NCBI RefSeq assembly: GCF_009176305.1
Contig: NZ_BLAJ01000005.1
Location: 186,001 to 250,000 of the forward strand
DNA: 64,000 nucleotides
Direction of reading: 5' to 3'
From: Martinezella dioscoreae
GTDB taxonomy: Bacteria; Pseudomonadota; Alphaproteobacteria; Rhizobiales; Rhizobiaceae
The position numbers and the translations under genes were made by a program. Positions 1 to 9,761 of this stretch are shown in pieces. The number at the start of each line of letters is the position of its first letter. Within the stretch, counting starts at the first letter, position 1. A model generated the notes under the pieces. That model saw only the letters and a program-made list of their open reading frames with translations, was not told where the DNA came from and did not search any database.

Positions 1-22
1 AGCTTGCGCCTGCCCGACATGA

Positions 23-229
23 TTACTTCGTTTCGTCAGCCTTATGCTCGACCGTACGGGACGCCGTCGACGCGGATGTCGACGTATCTTCGTCGTCGTT
101 CATGCCCTTCTTGAAGCTCTTGATGCCCTTGGCGACATCACCCATCAGCTCCGGGATCTTTCCACGGCCGAACAACAACAGCGCGATGGCCAGGACGATG
201 AGCCAGTGCCATATGCTTAGAGAACCCAT
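23..229 (-). CDS. tatA: Twin-arginine translocase subunit TatA
   Basis: A 68-residue TatA/E family protein, the pore-forming subunit that moves folded, twin-arginine-tagged proteins across the inner membrane. The visible features are a short N-terminal membrane helix (about residues 5-20), the family FGRGKIPEL hinge, an amphipathic helix and an acidic/Ser-Thr tail. The start chosen is the ATG at 229, because a GGGAG ribosome site lies about 8 bases before it; the in-frame TTG at 244 has none. It lies downstream of scpA-scpB in the same direction. That is a typical rhizobial order, with tatB and tatC expected just beyond the left edge, where they cannot be seen. Confidence 0.95.
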   Translation of the reverse strand: MGSLSIWHWLIVLAIALLLFGRGKIPELMGDVAKGIKSFKKGMNDDEDTSTSASTASRTVEHKADETK

Positions 230-473
230 TGCTTTAACTCCCAATTACAGTGTCTTTTCGATGTAAGACGTTTGCGGATGTTTTTCAAACACCAAAATGC
301 AATGCATCCACGCATATCGGGATGACAAGCGCCGATGCGGGCGATCAAGCGTCTCCAAGCCGAGAGGATGATTGTTATATTCGCACCCGCTGATGGCGAA
401 AGAGAGACTTTGCCGGCAGTTTCGCGAAAATCCGCAGATAGGGTTGCAACCCCTTGAACGAGCCGGCCAACGC

Positions 474-1199
474 TCAATCGCTGGAGCTTGCGCCGCTCGG
501 CGGCAGGATGCCGAGTTCCTCCAGATCCATCTGCGTGATCGGATCTTCGTCTTCGGTCAACTCGTCGCTCATCAACGGCGAGGGAATGTTGAAATTGGCC
601 GGAATCCGGCCTGACAACAACCCCGCCCCCTTCAACTCTTCGAGACCGGGCAGATCGCGCAGCTCTTCGAGACCGAAATGATCGAGGAAATCGCGCGTCG
701 TGCCAAGGGTCACCGGTCGCCCCGGCGTGCGGCGACGGCCACGGAAGCGGACCCAACCAGACTCCATAAGAACGTCAAGCGTGCCCTTGGAGGTCTGCAC
801 GCCTCTGATATCCTCGATCTCGGCGCGTGTGACAGGCTGATGGTAAGCGATAATGGCCAGCACCTCCAGCGCCGCACGCGACAGCTTGCGCACCTCGCTC
901 TCGTCGCGCCGGATCACGAAGGAGAGATCCGCGGCCGTGCGAAAGGCCCAGGCGCCATCCACCTGGACGAGATTGACGCCGCGCATGGCGTAATCGGCCT
1001 TGAGTTTCTGCATGATGGCGGGAATATCGACCCCACGCGCCACGCGCTCCGCAATGAAGGCCTCGGAAACCGGCTGCGCTGAGGCGAAGACCAGCGCTTC
1101 GGCAATCCGCTCGGCCTCGCTCAGTCGACGATCGTCTACATCGGGCGCTTCCGCCTCGTGCTCCACATGCTGCTGCTGCTCGTCGTCCGGTTCAGTCAC
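474..1199 (-). CDS. scpB: Segregation and condensation protein ScpB
   Basis: ScpB is the winged-helix accessory subunit (241 residues) that works with ScpA and SMC to compact and segregate the chromosome. The core with ALEVLAIIAYHQPVTRAEIE followed by the RGV-S-TL segment is the family signature (about residues 90-130). The C-terminal tail is acidic. The open frame runs upstream into scpA, so a GTG start at 1199 was chosen: it has a GGAAA site just before it and lies 13 bases after the scpA stop. Translational coupling to scpA is therefore likely. Confidence 0.93.
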   Translation of the reverse strand: MTEPDDEQQQHVEHEAEAPDVDDRRLSEAERIAEALVFASAQPVSEAFIAERVARGVDIPAIMQKLKADYAMRGVNLVQVDGAWAFRTAADLSFVIRRDESEVRKLSRAALEVLAIIAYHQPVTRAEIEDIRGVQTSKGTLDVLMESGWVRFRGRRRTPGRPVTLGTTRDFLDHFGLEELRDLPGLEELKGAGLLSGRIPANFNIPSPLMSDELTEDEDPITQMDLEELGILPPSGASSSD

Positions 1200-1212
1200 G
1201 CGCTTTCCTGCC

Positions 1213-2052
1213 CTATTCCGCTGCTTCCAGTGACGAATGCTTCGGCCCGCGCCGCATGTAAAGCGGCTGAAACGCGCCTTCCTGGCGAATTTCCAGCTGC
1301 CCTTCGCGCACCAGCTCCAGCGATGCCGCAAAGGCGCTGGCAATCGCCGTCACCCGCTCGCTCGAAGTCGTCATGTAACTCAGCAGGTAATGTTCCAAGG
1401 CCGTCCAATCGGTGATTTCGCCGATCATTCTGTCCAGAATAACGCGGGCATCGGCCAGCGACCAGACACGGCGCTTCTCGATCGTTACCTGGGTCACGGC
1501 CTGACGCTGACGCAGGCTCGCATAGGCGGTGAGCAGATCATAGAGGCTGGCATCGAAGGCGGATTGGCGTCGATCCGGAATATGTTCCGGCGCGCCACGC
1601 GCGAAGATATCGCGGCCGAGGCGGTTGCGATTGACAAGATCGGTAGCAGCATCGCGCATGGCTTCCAGCCGCTTCAGGCGGAAGGCGAGCGTCGCCGCCA
1701 TCTCCTCGCCGGTCGGTCCGTCTTCCTTGCTCTGCTGCGGGATCAGCAGCTTGGATTTCAGATAGGCGAGCCAAGCGGCCATGACGAGATAATCGGCCGC
1801 AAGCTCGATGCGGATACGCCGCGCACTCTCGATGAACTGAAGATACTGTTCGGCCAGCGCTAGAACGGAGATACGGGACAGATCGACCTTCTGGTTGCGT
1901 GCCAAATGCAGCAGCAGATCAAGCGGTCCTTCAAAGCCGGCGAGGTCGACGACAAGCGACGGCTCGTGCGAGCCGCGCTGTGTCTCACCCTCCTGCCAGA
2001 GCTTGTCCATCGGCGTTGCCGCCTGCTGAAGCTTGTCCGTGCTGCCGCTCAC
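1213..2052 (-). CDS. scpA: Segregation and condensation protein ScpA
   Basis: ScpA kleisin, 279 residues, which bridges the SMC heads. The hallmark FEGPLDLLLHLARNQKVDL stretch sits at about residues 39-58, followed by the helical N-terminal domain. The C-terminal winged-helix region is compatible with contact to the SMC cap. It lies 32 bases after nagZ and directly before scpB, the common alphaproteobacterial nagZ-scpA-scpB-tatA order, suggesting one transcript. Confidence 0.95.
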   Translation of the reverse strand: MSGSTDKLQQAATPMDKLWQEGETQRGSHEPSLVVDLAGFEGPLDLLLHLARNQKVDLSRISVLALAEQYLQFIESARRIRIELAADYLVMAAWLAYLKSKLLIPQQSKEDGPTGEEMAATLAFRLKRLEAMRDAATDLVNRNRLGRDIFARGAPEHIPDRRQSAFDASLYDLLTAYASLRQRQAVTQVTIEKRRVWSLADARVILDRMIGEITDWTALEHYLLSYMTTSSERVTAIASAFAASLELVREGQLEIRQEGAFQPLYMRRGPKHSSLEAAE

Positions 2053-2084
2053 TCTGTCACCCGCCCGTTCCTCGAAGTCCGGTT

Positions 2085-3098
2085 TTACGCCACTGCGAAC
2101 ATCGCGTCGAATTCCGCCCGAATAGAGGCTTCATCGGCGCCATCACTTCTGCCGAATGCCGCTTCGACCGCCTTGGCCCGTTTCAGCGATATCCCCGCCA
2201 AAGCGGGAACATTGCGAACCACCTGCTGCATTTCGTCCATGACGCCATTGCAATGCAGCACGATATCGCATCCGCCCGCAATAATATTTGCTGCACGTTC
2301 GCCGATCGTGCCCTTCAACGCATTCATGGAGGTATCGTCCGACAGGAGCAGGCCCCTGAAGCCGATATGCCCGCGGATGATCTCCTCGATCACCTTGCGC
2401 GACGTCGTGGCCGGGTTTTCCGGATCGATATCGGTAAAGACGACATGGCAGGTCATCGCCATGAGTTCGTCCTTCATTGCAACGAAGGGAGCGAAATCAT
2501 GCGCCTCCAGCTCCGCGCGTGGCACCGAGACGACAGGCAACTCGTGATGCGAATCCGCAAAACCGCGGCCATGGCCAGGCATGTGCTTCATCACGGGCAG
2601 CATACCGCCGGCTTTCAGACCTTCCGCCGCAGCACGCCCCATCTCGGTCACTGTTACCGGATCGGAGCCATAGGCGCGATTGCCGATGACGTTGCTCGAT
2701 CCCTCCACGGGCACGTCCAGCACCGGCAGACAATCGGCATTGATGCCGAATTTCAGCAGATCGAAGGCATGAAGCCGCGACATCAGCCACGCGGCACGGA
2801 GGCCTCGTTCGCGATCCTGACGATAGATGTCGCCGAGTGCCTGCCCCGAGGGATAATGCGGCAGGATCGGCGGGCGAATGCGCTGCACCCTGCCGCCTTC
2901 CTGGTCGATGAAAACCGGAGCGTCGCGTCCGACGCTATCGCGCAGAGACGCAACGAGATCGGCGATCTGTGCCGGTTCGGAAATATTGCGTCCGAACAGG
3001 ATAAAGCCCCATGGCTGCTCCCCCTTATAGAAGGATCGCTCTTCGGGCGTGATGGTGTGGCCGCTACAGCCGAGGATCATGGATTTCGATTCGGTCAT
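2085..3098 (-). CDS. nagZ: Beta-N-acetylhexosaminidase NagZ
   Basis: Glycoside hydrolase family 3 enzyme (337 residues) that removes GlcNAc from muropeptides during cytoplasmic cell-wall recycling. The family motif KHMPGHG is at residues 171-177, followed by the DSHHELP loop that carries the catalytic His. The nucleophile Asp is in LLLSDDTSM near residue 250. There is no signal peptide, which agrees with a cytoplasmic enzyme. It lies between the SPOR-domain gene and scpA, all on the minus strand. Confidence 0.95.
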   Translation of the reverse strand: MTESKSMILGCSGHTITPEERSFYKGEQPWGFILFGRNISEPAQIADLVASLRDSVGRDAPVFIDQEGGRVQRIRPPILPHYPSGQALGDIYRQDRERGLRAAWLMSRLHAFDLLKFGINADCLPVLDVPVEGSSNVIGNRAYGSDPVTVTEMGRAAAEGLKAGGMLPVMKHMPGHGRGFADSHHELPVVSVPRAELEAHDFAPFVAMKDELMAMTCHVVFTDIDPENPATTSRKVIEEIIRGHIGFRGLLLSDDTSMNALKGTIGERAANIIAGGCDIVLHCNGVMDEMQQVVRNVPALAGISLKRAKAVEAAFGRSDGADEASIRAEFDAMFAVA

Positions 3099-3174
3099 AC
3101 CCGAATCATAAGGCTTGCGCTGGGAAATGCGAGTGAGGTCAAGCTGGGATACACAGGAACAGCACCCTACAAAT

Positions 3175-3204
3175 GAAAACGGCGAGCCAATGCCCGCCGT
3201 TTTC
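3175..3204 (-). terminator. Inverted repeat after the SPOR gene
   Basis: A perfect 10-bp stem (GAAAACGGCG / CGCCGTTTTC) with a 10-base loop lies between the stop of the SPOR-domain gene and the nagZ start. On the minus strand it ends in a short T stretch. It may act as a partial terminator that lowers read-through from the SPOR gene into nagZ. Confidence 0.55.
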
Positions 3205-3222
3205 CAATATTCATATCCGATC

Positions 3223-5994
3223 TCACTTCGAGATCAGGCAGGTGCCGCCGGCTGCGCGATAGCGGGTGCAGATGGCCGCGGCCTCATCCTTCGAGCCGGC
3301 GACGACGCGGACGCGATAGTAGGTGCCTTTGCCGGCGATATCCGCCTTGCGGATCTCCAGCGGATGGTTACCGATGACGCTAGCGAACTTGACCTTGAGG
3401 TTCGCCTGCGACTTCTGCGCGTCGGCTTCGGTCGGCAGGGATGCGATCTGCACGCCGTAAGCGCCGCCGCCCGCGGCAGAGGTCGCAGCCGGGGCTGCCG
3501 CCGGGCTAGCCGATGCGACCTGCTTCGGCTGAGCCTTGGGCTGAGCTTGTGCTTGAGCTTCCTGGGTCGGAGCAGCCGTATTGGCCTTGGCGGCGGGCTC
3601 CGGACGTGCCGTCGGGACCGGGTTCGTCTTGACGACGCGGATCGGCGTGCTCTCAGCGCTGGCAGCATCGGTATTATCCGACTGGGCCGCTGCCGGGGCA
3701 TTTGCCGGAGACGGGCGCGAACTTGTAGATGCGACCTGATTGTTCGCCGGCTTGGCCGCTGGCGCTGCCGTATCGGCAACCGGCTCGTCGCGCGGCACCA
3801 GCGAGCCATCAGGCTTGACGATCATCGTGCGCACCTTGCGCGGCGAGACCGACGGCACCTGATCGTCGTTGTTGGCGGCGACGTTGGTGTTTCCACCATT
3901 CTGGTTCGGCAGCAGGCGCGGATCTTCGGTTTCACCGACCGGCGTCGACGTCACCTGATCGCCATCGCTATCGTCAGGCGATACCGCCTCAGGGATCAGC
4001 GTCTTCTGGACGACATCAACCGGCTGCTCGTTGGAGGAGACAAGCTCCTTCTGCTTCGGCGCCGCCGTACTATCGCCAGCGACGCGATCGTAGACGGCTT
4101 TGTCCTGATTCGGAACGACGGTGCCACCCGGATTTTCCGGAGCGACCTTGACAGGATCGCTGTCGGCCGCAATCACGCGCGGCTCTCCGGAGAAGCTGGA
4201 GATCGGCGCGCCGTGACGGACCCAGCTGTAGGCGCCATAGGCACCGACGCCAAGAACAACGATGACGGCTGCAGTCGTTACCATGCCGCGCACGGAGCGG
4301 ACCGGGCGACGGTTGGCCGCGGGGTTCAACGTCATCCTGGCTACGTTCTCGACAGGCGTAGCCGCCTCGCGATAGCTGCGGCGGAAGTCTTCTTCCAGCG
4401 CACGCTCGAACTCGTCGAACTCCTCGATCGGCTGCTTTGCGACGGGCGCAGCAGGCTGGGCTGCCGCATTTTTGGACCAGGAAGCGGCGGCGGCAGCACC
4501 GCCAAGTGCGGCGGCAACGGCCGGCTTGATCGGCTCGGGTGCGGCTTCCTTGGCAGGCGTACCGAGCAGGCTCGCCATTTCCGAATCGAGATCGAAATCA
4601 AATTCCGGCGGAACAGCGATCGGCTCCTCCGGCTCGATCGCCGGCAGATGCGGAACGTGCGAACCCTCGAAGGTCTCGACACGATCCTCCGTCTCGGAGA
4701 TTTCCGTGGGATCGAACGGCAGAGGCTGGTCGGCCTCAAATACGGGCGCTGCCGTGGTTGCGGCATGAGCAACATTTGCGGCAGGCGCAGCCGGAGTCGG
4801 TGCGGGTCGCATCGGCTGCGGCGCTGCGGCGGCAATCACCGGAGCGGCGGGGCCTGGAGCGACCGGCGTTGCGCGAGAAAGGATCGGCTCTGCGATCGGA
4901 GCGGCCGGAGCCGGCTGATGAGCAGCGGGAGACTTTTCGGCTTCAGCGAAATCGAGGCCGGCAAGTTCCATTTCGATATCGGCCAGATCGAATTCAAAGT
5001 CCTGACCGGCAAAAGGATCCTCCGCACCGAAGGTAATCGGCTTCGGCTCTTCATGCCGTGCGGCTGCCACGGGAGCGGCGGACAACTCTGCAGGCTCGGA
5101 AAACGACGCACTGAAATTGCCGAAATCCGGCTCTTCCTTCGCTGCAGGCGCATTGGCTCTGGATGGAACCGGATAGCGATTCACATCGGCCAGCAGAGCG
5201 TCGATCTCGGCGGAAAGCGCAGCCGGATCGGCCTTCGCGACCTTTGGCGGCTCTGATGCCTGGAAGACGGCCGCAGCCGGCTGGGATGCAGCAGGCTGCG
5301 AGACGGCTTCCGGAGCGCGCGGAGGCTCGACAGGATCAAACGCCTCGAAATCAATGGCATCATCGAACAGCGCTTCGTCAGACGTGGCTTTCGGCGCCGG
5401 CTGAGCAACAGCAGGCGCGACCGGCGGCGTGAACTGCTCATGCGAGGCGGCAGGCGTTGCCAGGGCAAAGTTGGCAAGCGGCAACCGTATGGTGGCGGCA
5501 GCAGATTGCGGCGTCGGCTTCGGCACTGGCGCAGCCGCCTGCGGCTCGACAGGTGCGGCCTTCGGCGCTGGCTGCAGAACCGGCGCGATCGACATTTCCA
5601 GCTCGTCGATCAGATCGCGAGCGCCGATCGTCGGCTTCACGGGAGCCACAGGCTGCGGCGCAAGTTCTTCGAGCTTCGGCTCTTCAAACTTGGGCTCGGC
5701 CTGCACCGGCTCGGCGGAGAGCGCAACGTCTTCATGGCTCGGCGGTGACACCTGCTCGACCGGAGCGGCGATGTCATTTGCCGGACTCATTCGCGGCGTA
5801 TCGTAGCGTTCGAATTCGCGAAGAAGCTCGTCTTCCAGGTTGAAGGCCGGCTCCTGCCGTTGAGCCGCAGGAGTTGCCTGAGCAGCGGGGCGCGGCTCAA
5901 AACCCACGATACGAGCGAGTTCTGCGAGCGGATCATCATCCGCAAAGAACTCGTCGTTTCCGCTTGCGCGATACGCCAACTGTTTTTCTGCCAT
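3223..5994 (-). CDS. Large SPOR-domain membrane protein
   Basis: A 923-residue single-pass protein. The first ~560 residues are a low-complexity, Pro/Ala/Glu-rich cytoplasmic region. A membrane helix follows at about residue 570 (VTTAAVIVVLGVGAYGAYSWV). Next comes a second Pro/Ala/Gln-rich periplasmic linker, and the last ~80 residues form a SPOR fold starting around GAYGVQIASLP and ending CLISK. SPOR domains bind glycan strands lacking stem peptides at the septum, so a role in division or envelope remodelling is inferred. The start at 5994 (MAEKQ) was preferred to an in-frame ATG six codons upstream. The argS-SPOR-nagZ order is common in rhizobia. The cytoplasmic part is too low in complexity to assign a partner. 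Confidence 0.9.
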   Translation of the reverse strand: MAEKQLAYRASGNDEFFADDDPLAELARIVGFEPRPAAQATPAAQRQEPAFNLEDELLREFERYDTPRMSPANDIAAPVEQVSPPSHEDVALSAEPVQAEPKFEEPKLEELAPQPVAPVKPTIGARDLIDELEMSIAPVLQPAPKAAPVEPQAAAPVPKPTPQSAAATIRLPLANFALATPAASHEQFTPPVAPAVAQPAPKATSDEALFDDAIDFEAFDPVEPPRAPEAVSQPAASQPAAAVFQASEPPKVAKADPAALSAEIDALLADVNRYPVPSRANAPAAKEEPDFGNFSASFSEPAELSAAPVAAARHEEPKPITFGAEDPFAGQDFEFDLADIEMELAGLDFAEAEKSPAAHQPAPAAPIAEPILSRATPVAPGPAAPVIAAAAPQPMRPAPTPAAPAANVAHAATTAAPVFEADQPLPFDPTEISETEDRVETFEGSHVPHLPAIEPEEPIAVPPEFDFDLDSEMASLLGTPAKEAAPEPIKPAVAAALGGAAAAASWSKNAAAQPAAPVAKQPIEEFDEFERALEEDFRRSYREAATPVENVARMTLNPAANRRPVRSVRGMVTTAAVIVVLGVGAYGAYSWVRHGAPISSFSGEPRVIAADSDPVKVAPENPGGTVVPNQDKAVYDRVAGDSTAAPKQKELVSSNEQPVDVVQKTLIPEAVSPDDSDGDQVTSTPVGETEDPRLLPNQNGGNTNVAANNDDQVPSVSPRKVRTMIVKPDGSLVPRDEPVADTAAPAAKPANNQVASTSSRPSPANAPAAAQSDNTDAASAESTPIRVVKTNPVPTARPEPAAKANTAAPTQEAQAQAQPKAQPKQVASASPAAAPAATSAAGGGAYGVQIASLPTEADAQKSQANLKVKFASVIGNHPLEIRKADIAGKGTYYRVRVVAGSKDEAAAICTRYRAAGGTCLISK

Positions 5995-6055
5995 CACCCG
6001 TTCCACTCGCAAACACTACAGTTAATGCCAGCGCAATGTGGGTAAATGGTGACGT

Positions 6056-7816
6056 TTATCGCATTTCGTCCGGTGCTGCGGTCCCGGTTATACCAAGACC
6101 CGACTTCAAAACCGACGCGACAGCGTACACCAGCCCAAGTCTGGCAATGCTCAATTCTCGGTTCTTATCGTTAACAAAACGTAATTCCGGTAAATCTTTA
6201 CCTTTATTCCAGTGTCCATGGAAGGAACTGGCCAGATCGTAAAGATAAAAAGCAATGCGATGCGGCTCCTGCGACTGTGCTGCAGCTTCGATGATTCGCG
6301 GGAATTCCGCAATCTTCGCAACCAACTGCAATTCAGCCGGATCGGAGATCGCGCCAATGACAGCTTTCGACAGATCAAGCGAGGCGATGTCGAGATCCGG
6401 GAAGGCTTCCTTGGCCTGACGGAAGACGGACATGCAGCGGGCATGCGCATATTGCACGTAGAAGACCGGATTGTCCTTCGACTGCTCTGTAACCTTGGCG
6501 AAATCGAAATCCAGAGGCTCGGAATTTTTCCGGTAAAGCATCATGAAGCGCACCGAATCGCGGCCAACTTCATCGACGACTTCGCGCAGCGTGACGAAAT
6601 CGCCCGAACGCTTCGACATCTTCACCGGCTCGCCGTTGCGGTAGAGCTTGACGAGCTGGCACAGCAGCACAGTCAGCTTCGCAGCACCGTCGGAAACGCC
6701 GCGGGCGACCGCTTCCAGCCGCTTGACGTAGCCGCCATGGTCGGCGCCGAGGATATAGATCATCTCGTTGAAGCCGCGGTCGAACTTGTTCTTGAAGTAA
6801 GCAACGTCGGCAGCAAAATAAGTATAGGAGCCGTCCGACTTGATCAGCGGGCGGTCTATATCGTCGCCCACTTCCGTCGAGCGGAAGAGCGTCTGCTCGC
6901 GATCCTCCCAATCTTCCGGCAGCTGTCCCTTCGGCGGCGGCAGCGCGCCCTTGTAGACATAGCCCTTGAAGGTCAGGTCATTGATCGCGGTGCGGATCAG
7001 TGCCGCGCCATTGGCATGCAGGGTGCGTTCGGAGAAGAAGACGTCGTGATGAACGTTCAGCGCCTCCAAATCCTCCTTGATCATCGCCATCATCGCATCG
7101 ATGGCACGATCCTTGACGATCGGAAGCCACTGCTCTTCCGGCATGCCGCGCAGCTTGGTGCCGAATTCCTTGGCCAGCGCCTCCCCGACCGGAACGAGGT
7201 AATCGCCGGGATAGAGGCCAGCCGGAATTTCGCCGACCTGCTCGCCGAGCGCCTCGCGATAGCGGATGAAGACGGAGCGCGCCAGCACATCGATCTGGGA
7301 GCCGGCATCGTTGATGTAATATTCCTTCGTCACCTCATAGCCGGAGAAGGCCAGCAGGTTTGCCAGCGCATCGCCGACCACGGCGCCGCGGCAGTGACCG
7401 ACATGCATCGGTCCGGTCGGATTGGCCGAAACATATTCGACATTGACCTTCTGCCCCGCGCCGAGCTTGGAGCGGCCGAACTTCTCGCCCTCGGAGATCA
7501 TCGTTGCCAGCAGCTGCTGCCAGTAGCCGACCGAGAGGCGGATATTGATGAAGCCTGGACCTGCGACCGAAACCTCGGCAACGTCAGCATCTTCCTTCAG
7601 CTTGGCGACGATGATTTCGGCAAGCGCACGCGGATTCGTGCCCAGCGGCTTGGAGAGAACCATGGCCGCATTGGTGGCGACATCACCGTGGCTGGCATCG
7701 CGCGGCGGCTCTACGCCGATACGTCCGAAGTCGAGCTCAGATCGCTTTTCTCGCACAATATCAATTTGTTCGAGAGCGTTCTTAATTCTTACTTCGAAGT
7801 CGGTGAAAAGGTTCAT
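6056..7816 (-). CDS. argS: Arginyl-tRNA synthetase
   Basis: Class I aminoacyl-tRNA synthetase charging tRNA-Arg, 586 residues, a normal length. The N-terminal Arg-tRNA-specific domain is followed by the HIGH-type motif in NPTGPMHVGH (HVGH at 138-141) and a KMSK loop in EPVKMSKRSGDF. The C-terminal DALR anticodon domain ends in the typical GLGITGTAAPDEM. The frame is open for 27 codons upstream; the ATG at 7816 (MNLFTDF) gives the family's N-terminus. It lies 55 bases after dgt and 61 before the SPOR gene. Confidence 0.97.
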   Translation of the reverse strand: MNLFTDFEVRIKNALEQIDIVREKRSELDFGRIGVEPPRDASHGDVATNAAMVLSKPLGTNPRALAEIIVAKLKEDADVAEVSVAGPGFINIRLSVGYWQQLLATMISEGEKFGRSKLGAGQKVNVEYVSANPTGPMHVGHCRGAVVGDALANLLAFSGYEVTKEYYINDAGSQIDVLARSVFIRYREALGEQVGEIPAGLYPGDYLVPVGEALAKEFGTKLRGMPEEQWLPIVKDRAIDAMMAMIKEDLEALNVHHDVFFSERTLHANGAALIRTAINDLTFKGYVYKGALPPPKGQLPEDWEDREQTLFRSTEVGDDIDRPLIKSDGSYTYFAADVAYFKNKFDRGFNEMIYILGADHGGYVKRLEAVARGVSDGAAKLTVLLCQLVKLYRNGEPVKMSKRSGDFVTLREVVDEVGRDSVRFMMLYRKNSEPLDFDFAKVTEQSKDNPVFYVQYAHARCMSVFRQAKEAFPDLDIASLDLSKAVIGAISDPAELQLVAKIAEFPRIIEAAAQSQEPHRIAFYLYDLASSFHGHWNKGKDLPELRFVNDKNRELSIARLGLVYAVASVLKSGLGITGTAAPDEMR

Positions 7817-7871
7817 CATATCGTCCACGCATGAGCTTCGCGAGCCGCTATCGGCCCGACGCCGCCGCTGC

Positions 7872-9089
7872 CTACCGCAAATCGGGAGTCTGGTCAAACA
7901 GGCGCTTGTGGGCGCTGATGGCGTAGGTGTCCGTCATGCCGGCGAGATAGTCGCCGACATGCCTTGCCTTGGGGGCGATCGCCAGGCCCTCAATATGATC
8001 GACCCAGTAATGGCTCTGCATCTCCCTGGGATTTTCCATATAGGCGCCGAAAAGGTCCGTGACGATCTGCGCCGCGCCGGCACGGATGCGCATGATGTCC
8101 GGATGACGGTAGATACGCTTGAACAGCATCTGTTTGATCAGCTTGTCGGTTTCGGCCATCTCGGGCGAGAAGGTTGCGATGATCCGTCCGGCAGCACGGA
8201 TGTCAGCGACATTGCCCGGCTTGATTTCGGCGAGCGCCTGCTGCGAAACGGCGATCACGTCCTCGACCATGCGGGTGATCTGCCGGCGCATGATCTCGTT
8301 CGTGAAGCGGCTCGCCTCCAGATGCGGGTAGCGTGCCCTGACCTCGGCCATCAGCTTGGCGAGAAAGGGCACCTCCTCCAGCATATCGAAGGTCAGATAA
8401 CCGGAGCGCAAACCGTCATCGATGTCGTGCGTATTGTAAGCAATGTCATCCGCGATCGCGGCGACCTGCGCTTCAAGGCTGGCATAGGAGGCAATTTCGA
8501 GATCGTGAATCTCGCAATAATCGAGGATTGGCTGCGGCACAGGCCCACGCGTGCCCTTGCCGTCTGGCGTCATCAGCGGGCCATTGTGCTTGACCAGGCC
8601 TTCCAACGTTTCCCAGGTGAGATTGAGTCCGTCGAAATCGGCATATCGGCGCTCAAGCTTGGTGACAATGCGCAGGGATTGGGCATTGTGATCAAAGCCG
8701 CCATAGGGCAGCAGCACTTCATGAAGCGCATCCTCGCCCGTATGGCCGAAGGGTGTGTGGCCGAAATCGTGAACAAGTGCCACACCCTCCGCCAGATCCT
8801 CGTCGAGTTTCAGGGCTCGCGCCAGGGCGCGGGCAATCTGGGCAACTTCGATCGTATGCGTCAATCGAGTGCGGTAATGATCGCCATCCTGAGCAATGAA
8901 GACCTGCGTTTTGTGCTTCAACCGACGGAAGGCGGTCGCATGGACGATCCGGTCGCGGTCGCGCTGGAATTCGGAGCGTGTCGGGCTCGATCCTTCTTCG
9001 TAGAGCCTTCCACGCGATTCCCAGGGATTTGTCGCATAGGCTGCCTTTTCCCCATACCCGAAACCCAATGCATGCGTATCAATCGTCAT
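7872..9089 (-). CDS. dgt: dGTP triphosphohydrolase-like HD protein
   Basis: Deoxyguanosinetriphosphate triphosphohydrolase-like protein, 405 residues, hydrolysing dNTPs to the nucleoside plus triphosphate. The HD-domain metal ligands are visible as H78 in RLTHTIEVAQIARAL and HD at 107-108 in ALVHDFGHTPFGHTGE. The N-terminal RGRLY..E/R-EFQRDRDRI..ATAFRRL region is typical of the bacterial Dgt family. The start at 9089 (MTIDTHALGFGYG) was chosen over an in-frame ATG 21 codons upstream, whose translation looks non-coding. First gene of the minus-strand run. Confidence 0.93.
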   Translation of the reverse strand: MTIDTHALGFGYGEKAAYATNPWESRGRLYEEGSSPTRSEFQRDRDRIVHATAFRRLKHKTQVFIAQDGDHYRTRLTHTIEVAQIARALARALKLDEDLAEGVALVHDFGHTPFGHTGEDALHEVLLPYGGFDHNAQSLRIVTKLERRYADFDGLNLTWETLEGLVKHNGPLMTPDGKGTRGPVPQPILDYCEIHDLEIASYASLEAQVAAIADDIAYNTHDIDDGLRSGYLTFDMLEEVPFLAKLMAEVRARYPHLEASRFTNEIMRRQITRMVEDVIAVSQQALAEIKPGNVADIRAAGRIIATFSPEMAETDKLIKQMLFKRIYRHPDIMRIRAGAAQIVTDLFGAYMENPREMQSHYWVDHIEGLAIAPKARHVGDYLAGMTDTYAISAHKRLFDQTPDLR

Positions 9090-9399
9090 TATCAATCCAT
9101 TCCGGCATTTGGCTCCCGCACCGCCATCGGCGCGACAGTCGTTTCCCTGCAATCGGTCCCCGGCCCAGTCCGGCAGTACGGAGATATGCCCGCTCTTCGT
9201 ACATTCCAGCCCATTGACGCCGCCTTGCGGCCTTCATACCTATAGACAAGAAAACAGCAAAATGGTGTGTGGCTCAACCACGAAACCATAGCTGTCAACG
9301 GCCTGACTTTCATGATAAAGGCTACGGATATCAGCCGTTTGAAAGTTCGACGGCTTATTATTGGTTCTCTCCGGATCTTGACCCCGGCAGGAGGAAAAT
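9090..9399. other. Divergent promoter region dgt / Fe-S carrier gene
   Basis: 310 bases without a convincing gene. It must carry promoters for the minus-strand dgt run and the plus-strand Fe-S carrier gene. An AGGAGGAAAAT ribosome site ends it on the plus side. No clear RirA/Irr-type or other operator was recognised by eye. Confidence 0.5.
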
Positions 9400-9732
9400 A
9401 TGACTGAGGCAAGTGTTACCCTATCGGATGCTGCGGCCAAGCGAATCGCTGCTATCGTCGGCGCGGATGCCGGAAAGCGCGCTCTTCGCGTTGCCGTCGA
9501 AGGCGGCGGGTGTTCGGGTTTTTCCTATAAATTCGATCTCGTTGAAGGCCCTGAGGATGACGATATCGTCGTCGAAAAGGACAATGCGACCGTCCTGATC
9601 GATCAGCTGTCGCTGGTCTATATGGCGGGCTCGGAGATCGATTTCGTCGACAATCTTCTCGGCCAATCCTTTCAGATCAAGAATCCGAATGCAGTCGCAA
9701 GCTGCGGATGCGGCACCAGTTTCGCGATCTGA
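9400..9732 (+). CDS. erpA: A-type iron-sulfur carrier (ErpA/IscA/HesB family)
   Basis: A 110-residue A-type carrier that hands Fe-S clusters to apo-enzymes. The three conserved cysteines are present: C38 in GGGCSGFSY and C102/C104 in the C-terminal CGCG. The Ser-Cys-Gly-Cys-Gly end and the length fit the ErpA/HesB group. A strong AGGAGG site precedes the ATG. It stands alone, not in a suf operon, which favours an ErpA-type housekeeping role, but IscA versus ErpA cannot be decided from the sequence alone. Confidence 0.9.
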   Translation: MTEASVTLSDAAAKRIAAIVGADAGKRALRVAVEGGGCSGFSYKFDLVEGPEDDDIVVEKDNATVLIDQLSLVYMAGSEIDFVDNLLGQSFQIKNPNAVASCGCGTSFAI

Positions 9733-9761
9733 TCCCTACCCTCTTTTTCCACAATTTGATG

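Noticed and set aside
3115..5256. 713-codon plus-strand frame
   Set aside because: Arg/Gly-rich shadow of the SPOR-domain gene, without coding features.
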